A stretch of 8,662 nt of DNA from Planctomycetota bacterium. Its GTDB lineage: Bacteria > Planctomycetota > Phycisphaerae > UBA1845 > CAIVHJ01. The notes beneath the pieces were generated by a model. The model was given only the letters and a program-made list of their open reading frames with translations. It did not search any database and had not been told where the DNA came from. The stretch is taken from positions 1-8,662 of the forward strand of contig JADFJZ010000030.1 of assembly GCA_022565195.1 (NCBI GenBank), given 5' to 3'. How positions within the stretch are numbered: the stretch's first letter is position 1; every line of letters starts with the position of its first letter. Shown in pieces: positions 6,307 through 8,662 of this stretch. Made by a program: the position numbers and the translations under genes.

Positions 6307-7754
6307 TAGCTTACACCGGCGCGCTGGTTGAATTCCTCGATCAGCTTGTCCCATTCGTGTATTTGTTCAAACTGTTCGGTCCAGAAATCCGGATCCCAGA
6401 GGCGGTTCAAGTCTTCGACGGTGCGCTGTTGCTGTTCGACCCAGGTAAAATACTTGAGGTTGTGCAGGGCTTTGCGGTCGTGGTAGCTCAATTCGCGCAG
6501 GTGGTCGATGCCGATGCCTTCGAGATAGCGGCCGAAGTGCCGCGCGGCGGTCGTCTCGTCGTATGCGCCGTGCTCTTGGCGCAACTCCGCCAGCCGCGAT
6601 TGATACAAATCGACCGAATCGGTCAGCGGCGTAAACAGCACGTCGCGCGAGTCCATTTCGTAATGCTTGGCCGTCTTGATGGCGGCGACCAGGTTGCAGA
6701 CGCCCGAAATCCCCAGCAGTGGCAGTTGTTCGATCAGGTTGGCCGGGACATTCTGCCTGCCGAGAAACGCCCGGCCGGCGTCCTCGTTGAACAGCCGCAA
6801 CAGTGTCAGGCACTGCTCGTCGTCGACGGCGCAGACCATGTCGGTGTTGCGAACGTTGTGGATCCAGGGGACGTGCTTGTCGCCGATTCCCTCGATGCGA
6901 TGGCCCCCGAAGCCGCTCCGCAACAGTGTTGGACATTGCAAGGCCTCGACCGCTACGACCCGCAGCGACGGGTGCTGCGTGCGCAAGTAATCACCCGCGG
7001 CGATCGTGCCGGCGCTGCCCGTGGCCGAGACGTAGGCGGCGAGGCGGTTGCCTTGGCCGGCGATGCGACTGAAGATTTCCTCAATGATTCCGCCGGTGAG
7101 GTGGTAATGCCAGATCGAGTTACCAAACTCCTCGAACTGGTTGAAGATCACGCAGTCTGGGCGCGTGCGGCGGATTTCCCAGCACTTGTCGTAGATTTCT
7201 TTGACGTTCGATTCGCAGCCGGGCGTGGCGATGACCTCGGCGCCGATCGATTCGAGCCATTCGAAGCGTTCGCGCGACATACCTTCCGGCAGGATGGCCA
7301 CTGCCGTGCAACCCAACAGCGCGCAGTCAAACGCGCCACCACGACAAAAATTCCCCGTGCTCGGCCAGACGGCTTTCTGGGCGGTCGGATCGAATTGCCC
7401 GGTGACCAGGCGCGGCGCAAGGCAGCCGAAGCCCGCGCCGACCTTGTGCGAACCGGTCGGGAAGTACTTGCCGATCAGCCCCATGATCCGGGCGGGAACG
7501 CCGGTGAGTTCCGGCGGAAACTCGATCCAGTTGCCGTCATTGAATCCGCCGCCCGTCTCGATCGGCTCGTTTTTCCACGTGATCCGAAAGAGGTTCAATG
7601 GATCAACGTCCCACAGGCCGACGCCGGCAAGCCGCTGTTTGATCGAATCGGGGATCGTCGCCGGGTCTTTCTGCTGCGCGAACGTCGGCACCACAATGCC
7701 GCGCTCACGACACCGCTGGACAGTCTTTTCGAGCACTTGCTCATTTATTTGCAT
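6306..7754 (-). CDS. Fold-type II PLP-dependent enzyme (CysK/TrpB-like), unknown substrate
   Basis: A 482-residue cytoplasmic enzyme of the tryptophan-synthase-beta superfamily. Residue Lys104 in TGSHKVGAG is the likely Schiff-base lysine. STGNFCRGGA (132-141) is the substrate-carboxylate loop, and SATGSAGT (243-250) is the glycine-rich PLP phosphate site. The family usually spans 300-400 residues. Here about 50-60 extra residues precede the core, and a roughly 100-residue charged, Trp-rich tail follows it (WDPDFWTEQFEQIHEWDKL near the end). Proteins of this type are often annotated only as 'PLP-dependent protein subunit beta'. It lies upstream of ygeW in the position where E. coli has ygeX (diaminopropionate ammonia-lyase), but its motifs differ from YgeX. 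A lyase or ammonia-lyase acting on a diamino or ureido acid is inference. The ATG start has GGAGAA (7759-7764, - strand) 4 bases upstream. Confidence 0.85.
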   Translation of the reverse strand: MQINEQVLEKTVQRCRERGIVVPTFAQQKDPATIPDSIKQRLAGVGLWDVDPLNLFRITWKNEPIETGGGFNDGNWIEFPPELTGVPARIMGLIGKYFPTGSHKVGAGFGCLAPRLVTGQFDPTAQKAVWPSTGNFCRGGAFDCALLGCTAVAILPEGMSRERFEWLESIGAEVIATPGCESNVKEIYDKCWEIRRTRPDCVIFNQFEEFGNSIWHYHLTGGIIEEIFSRIAGQGNRLAAYVSATGSAGTIAAGDYLRTQHPSLRVVAVEALQCPTLLRSGFGGHRIEGIGDKHVPWIHNVRNTDMVCAVDDEQCLTLLRLFNEDAGRAFLGRQNVPANLIEQLPLLGISGVCNLVAAIKTAKHYEMDSRDVLFTPLTDSVDLYQSRLAELRQEHGAYDETTAARHFGRYLEGIGIDHLRELSYHDRKALHNLKYFTWVEQQQRTVEDLNRLWDPDFWTEQFEQIHEWDKLIEEFNQRAGVS

Positions 7755-7784
7755 ACGATTCTCCGCTACAGCATATCCCGCAAG

Positions 7785-7813
7785 TTGGCAGAACGAAGCG
7801 GGTGAGCTATCTT
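7785..7813 (+). promoter_or_regulatory. Sigma70-like promoter for the threonine-synthase-like gene
   Basis: TTGGCA (7785-7790, 5 of 6 to consensus) and TATCTT (7808-7813, 4 of 6) are separated by exactly 17 bases. Transcription would begin near 7820, leaving a leader of about 24 bases that holds the GAGGAG ribosome-binding site before GTG 7844. The site lies in the divergent gap with the 482-residue PLP gene, so a regulator binding here could affect both. No clear operator palindrome is visible. Confidence 0.5.
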
Positions 7814-7828
7814 ACCATGCAATCGAAC

Positions 7829-7834
7829 GAGGAG
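7829..7834 (+). promoter_or_regulatory. Shine-Dalgarno deciding the GTG start
   Basis: GAGGAG lies 9 bases before GTG 7844. It favours that codon over the in-frame ATG at 7817, which has only GGTGAG 10 bases upstream and would precede the predicted transcription start. Confidence 0.65.
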
Positions 7835-7843
7835 AAACCGATC

Positions 7844-8662
7844 GTGTCGCTGGTGACCAACCTCATTTGCGTGAACTGCCAGGCCGAATACGCCGAAGGC
7901 CAGGCCGACGTTTGCCCGCAGTGCGGCATCGATGAGGGCATTCTGGATGTCTGCTTCGATCTGGCTGCCGCCGGCAAGACGCTGACGCGGGCGGCGCTGG
8001 CTGAGCGTCCGCCGTCCATCTGGCGTTATCGCGAGGTACTGCCTGTCGACGGCGCTCCGCCCGCCGGTTTGGAACAAATCGGCTGGACGCCGCTGATCGA
8101 GGCCCCGCGCCTGGCGGCTGACCTCGGCATCGGCCGACTGCGACTCAAGGACGACGGCCGGAGTGCGTCTGGCTCGTTCAAAGACCGGGCCAGCGCCATC
8201 GGCGTGGCTCGGGCGCTCGACGAGGGCACCGGCGAAGTGGCCTGCGCCTCGACCGGCAACGCCGCCAGCAGCCTGGCCCATTGCGCGGCAGCCGTCGGAC
8301 TGCGTGCGAACATCTTTGTCTCCGAAATGGTGCCGGAAGGCAAGCTCGCACAGTTGCTCGCCTACGGCGCACGGGTCTTCAAGGTTCGCGGCACGTACGC
8401 CCAGGCCTATGAGTTATGCATGCAGGCCTGCCGCGAGTTCGGCTGGTATAACCGTAACGCGGCGATCAATCCGTATTTGGTCGAGGGCAAGAAGACCGGC
8501 GGGCTGGAGGTGGCTGAGCAGTGCGCGGATGATCCGCCCGACTGGGTGGTGTGCAGCGTCGGCGACGGCTGCTCGATCGCCGGAGTACACAAAGGCCTGC
8601 GAACAATGAAGGAAGTTGGTGTGATTGACTGGACCGCGCGAATGCTCGGCGTGCCGGCCGCC
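7844..8662 (+). CDS. Threonine-synthase-like PLP enzyme with N-terminal zinc ribbon, 3' partial
   Basis: The frame is open to the last base of the window; 273 codons are visible from GTG 7844 (282 from the alternative ATG 7817). An N-terminal zinc ribbon has Cys9-x2-Cys12 and Cys24-x2-Cys27. The fold-type II PLP core then begins with GWTPLIEAPRLAADLGI. Lys113 in SASGSFKDRAS is the expected PLP lysine, and STGNAASS (136-143) is the substrate-carboxylate loop. GDGCSIAG near the edge fits the glycine-rich phosphate site. Threonine synthase converts O-phosphohomoserine to threonine, and the zinc-ribbon class is common. However, the position beside ygeW, ygeY and a second PLP enzyme makes a catabolic lyase role (for example on diaminopropionate or serine/threonine-like substrates) a real alternative. 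No homoserine kinase or dehydrogenase is visible to support threonine synthesis. It has its own promoter and is divergent from the other PLP gene. Confidence 0.85.
   Translation, partial: MSLVTNLICVNCQAEYAEGQADVCPQCGIDEGILDVCFDLAAAGKTLTRAALAERPPSIWRYREVLPVDGAPPAGLEQIGWTPLIEAPRLAADLGIGRLRLKDDGRSASGSFKDRASAIGVARALDEGTGEVACASTGNAASSLAHCAAAVGLRANIFVSEMVPEGKLAQLLAYGARVFKVRGTYAQAYELCMQACREFGWYNRNAAINPYLVEGKKTGGLEVAEQCADDPPDWVVCSVGDGCSIAGVHKGLRTMKEVGVIDWTARMLGVPAA

Noticed and set aside
6151..6354. Short - strand frame of 67 codons running through the inverted-repeat spacer
   Set aside because: It overlaps the end of the PLP gene in another frame and its C-terminal part is just a translation of the repeat (LCLCALVA). 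Such spurious frames are usual in this kind of element.
6291..7805. Long + strand open frame (504 codons) opposite the 482-residue PLP gene
   Set aside because: It mirrors the PLP gene almost end to end, has no recognisable motif and is Val/Asp/Arg-rich as expected for antisense of a GC-rich gene. The - strand frame has complete catalytic motifs and a ribosome-binding site.
7817..7819. ATG as start of the threonine-synthase-like gene
   Set aside because: It lies 4 bases after the predicted -10 box, before the expected transcript start, with a weaker ribosome-binding site. GTG 7844 has GAGGAG at ideal spacing. Not fully excluded.

Overview
The window is about 60% GC by eye, densely coded and reads as bacterial chromosome. 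It holds seven protein-coding genes; the first is cut off at its 5' end and the last at its 3' end by the window edges. I saw no RNA gene, CRISPR array, transposase or phage gene. No gene-free stretch exceeds about 175 bases, and most of the longer gaps contain small palindromic repeats. The GC-rich TAGCGG...CCGCTA hairpins, the GCTAAACG/CGTTTAGC palindrome and the 'CACAAAGACACAAAG' spacer resemble intergenic filler I associate with Planctomycetota (for example Phycisphaerae-like genomes). That taxonomic guess is inference only.

Left part, + strand: a concentrative nucleoside transporter (CNT/NupC family, 5' partial, ends 1187), then a DUF4406 protein with a nucleoside-deoxyribosyltransferase-like fold signature (1245-1778), then adenine deaminase (1805-3523). 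The order suggests nucleoside uptake, possible glycosidic-bond chemistry, and deamination of the free base. After a 149-base gap with three hairpins comes a YgeY-type M20 metallohydrolase (3673-4884).

Right part: a YgeW-type 'knotted' carbamoyltransferase on the - strand (4938-6131) converges on ygeY. The whole gap between these two genes is one palindromic element. Upstream of ygeW, also on the - strand, is a 482-residue fold-type-II PLP enzyme (6306-7754), separated from ygeW by a 174-base repeat-bearing spacer. Divergent from it, with a good promoter and ribosome-binding site, is a threonine-synthase-like PLP enzyme (from 7844, open at the right edge).

Taken together, this looks like a purine-catabolism locus. 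YgeY and YgeW belong to the selenium-linked ssnA/ygfK/xdhD neighbourhood, which has been connected to anaerobic purine and urate breakdown. Here they sit beside a nucleoside transporter and adenine deaminase. The usual PLP partner YgeX (2,3-diaminopropionate ammonia-lyase) is absent from the window. Two different PLP enzymes occupy that place, which is the most interesting biological point here. A second theme is that the TAG stop codons of three genes lie at the ends of dispersed palindromic repeats.
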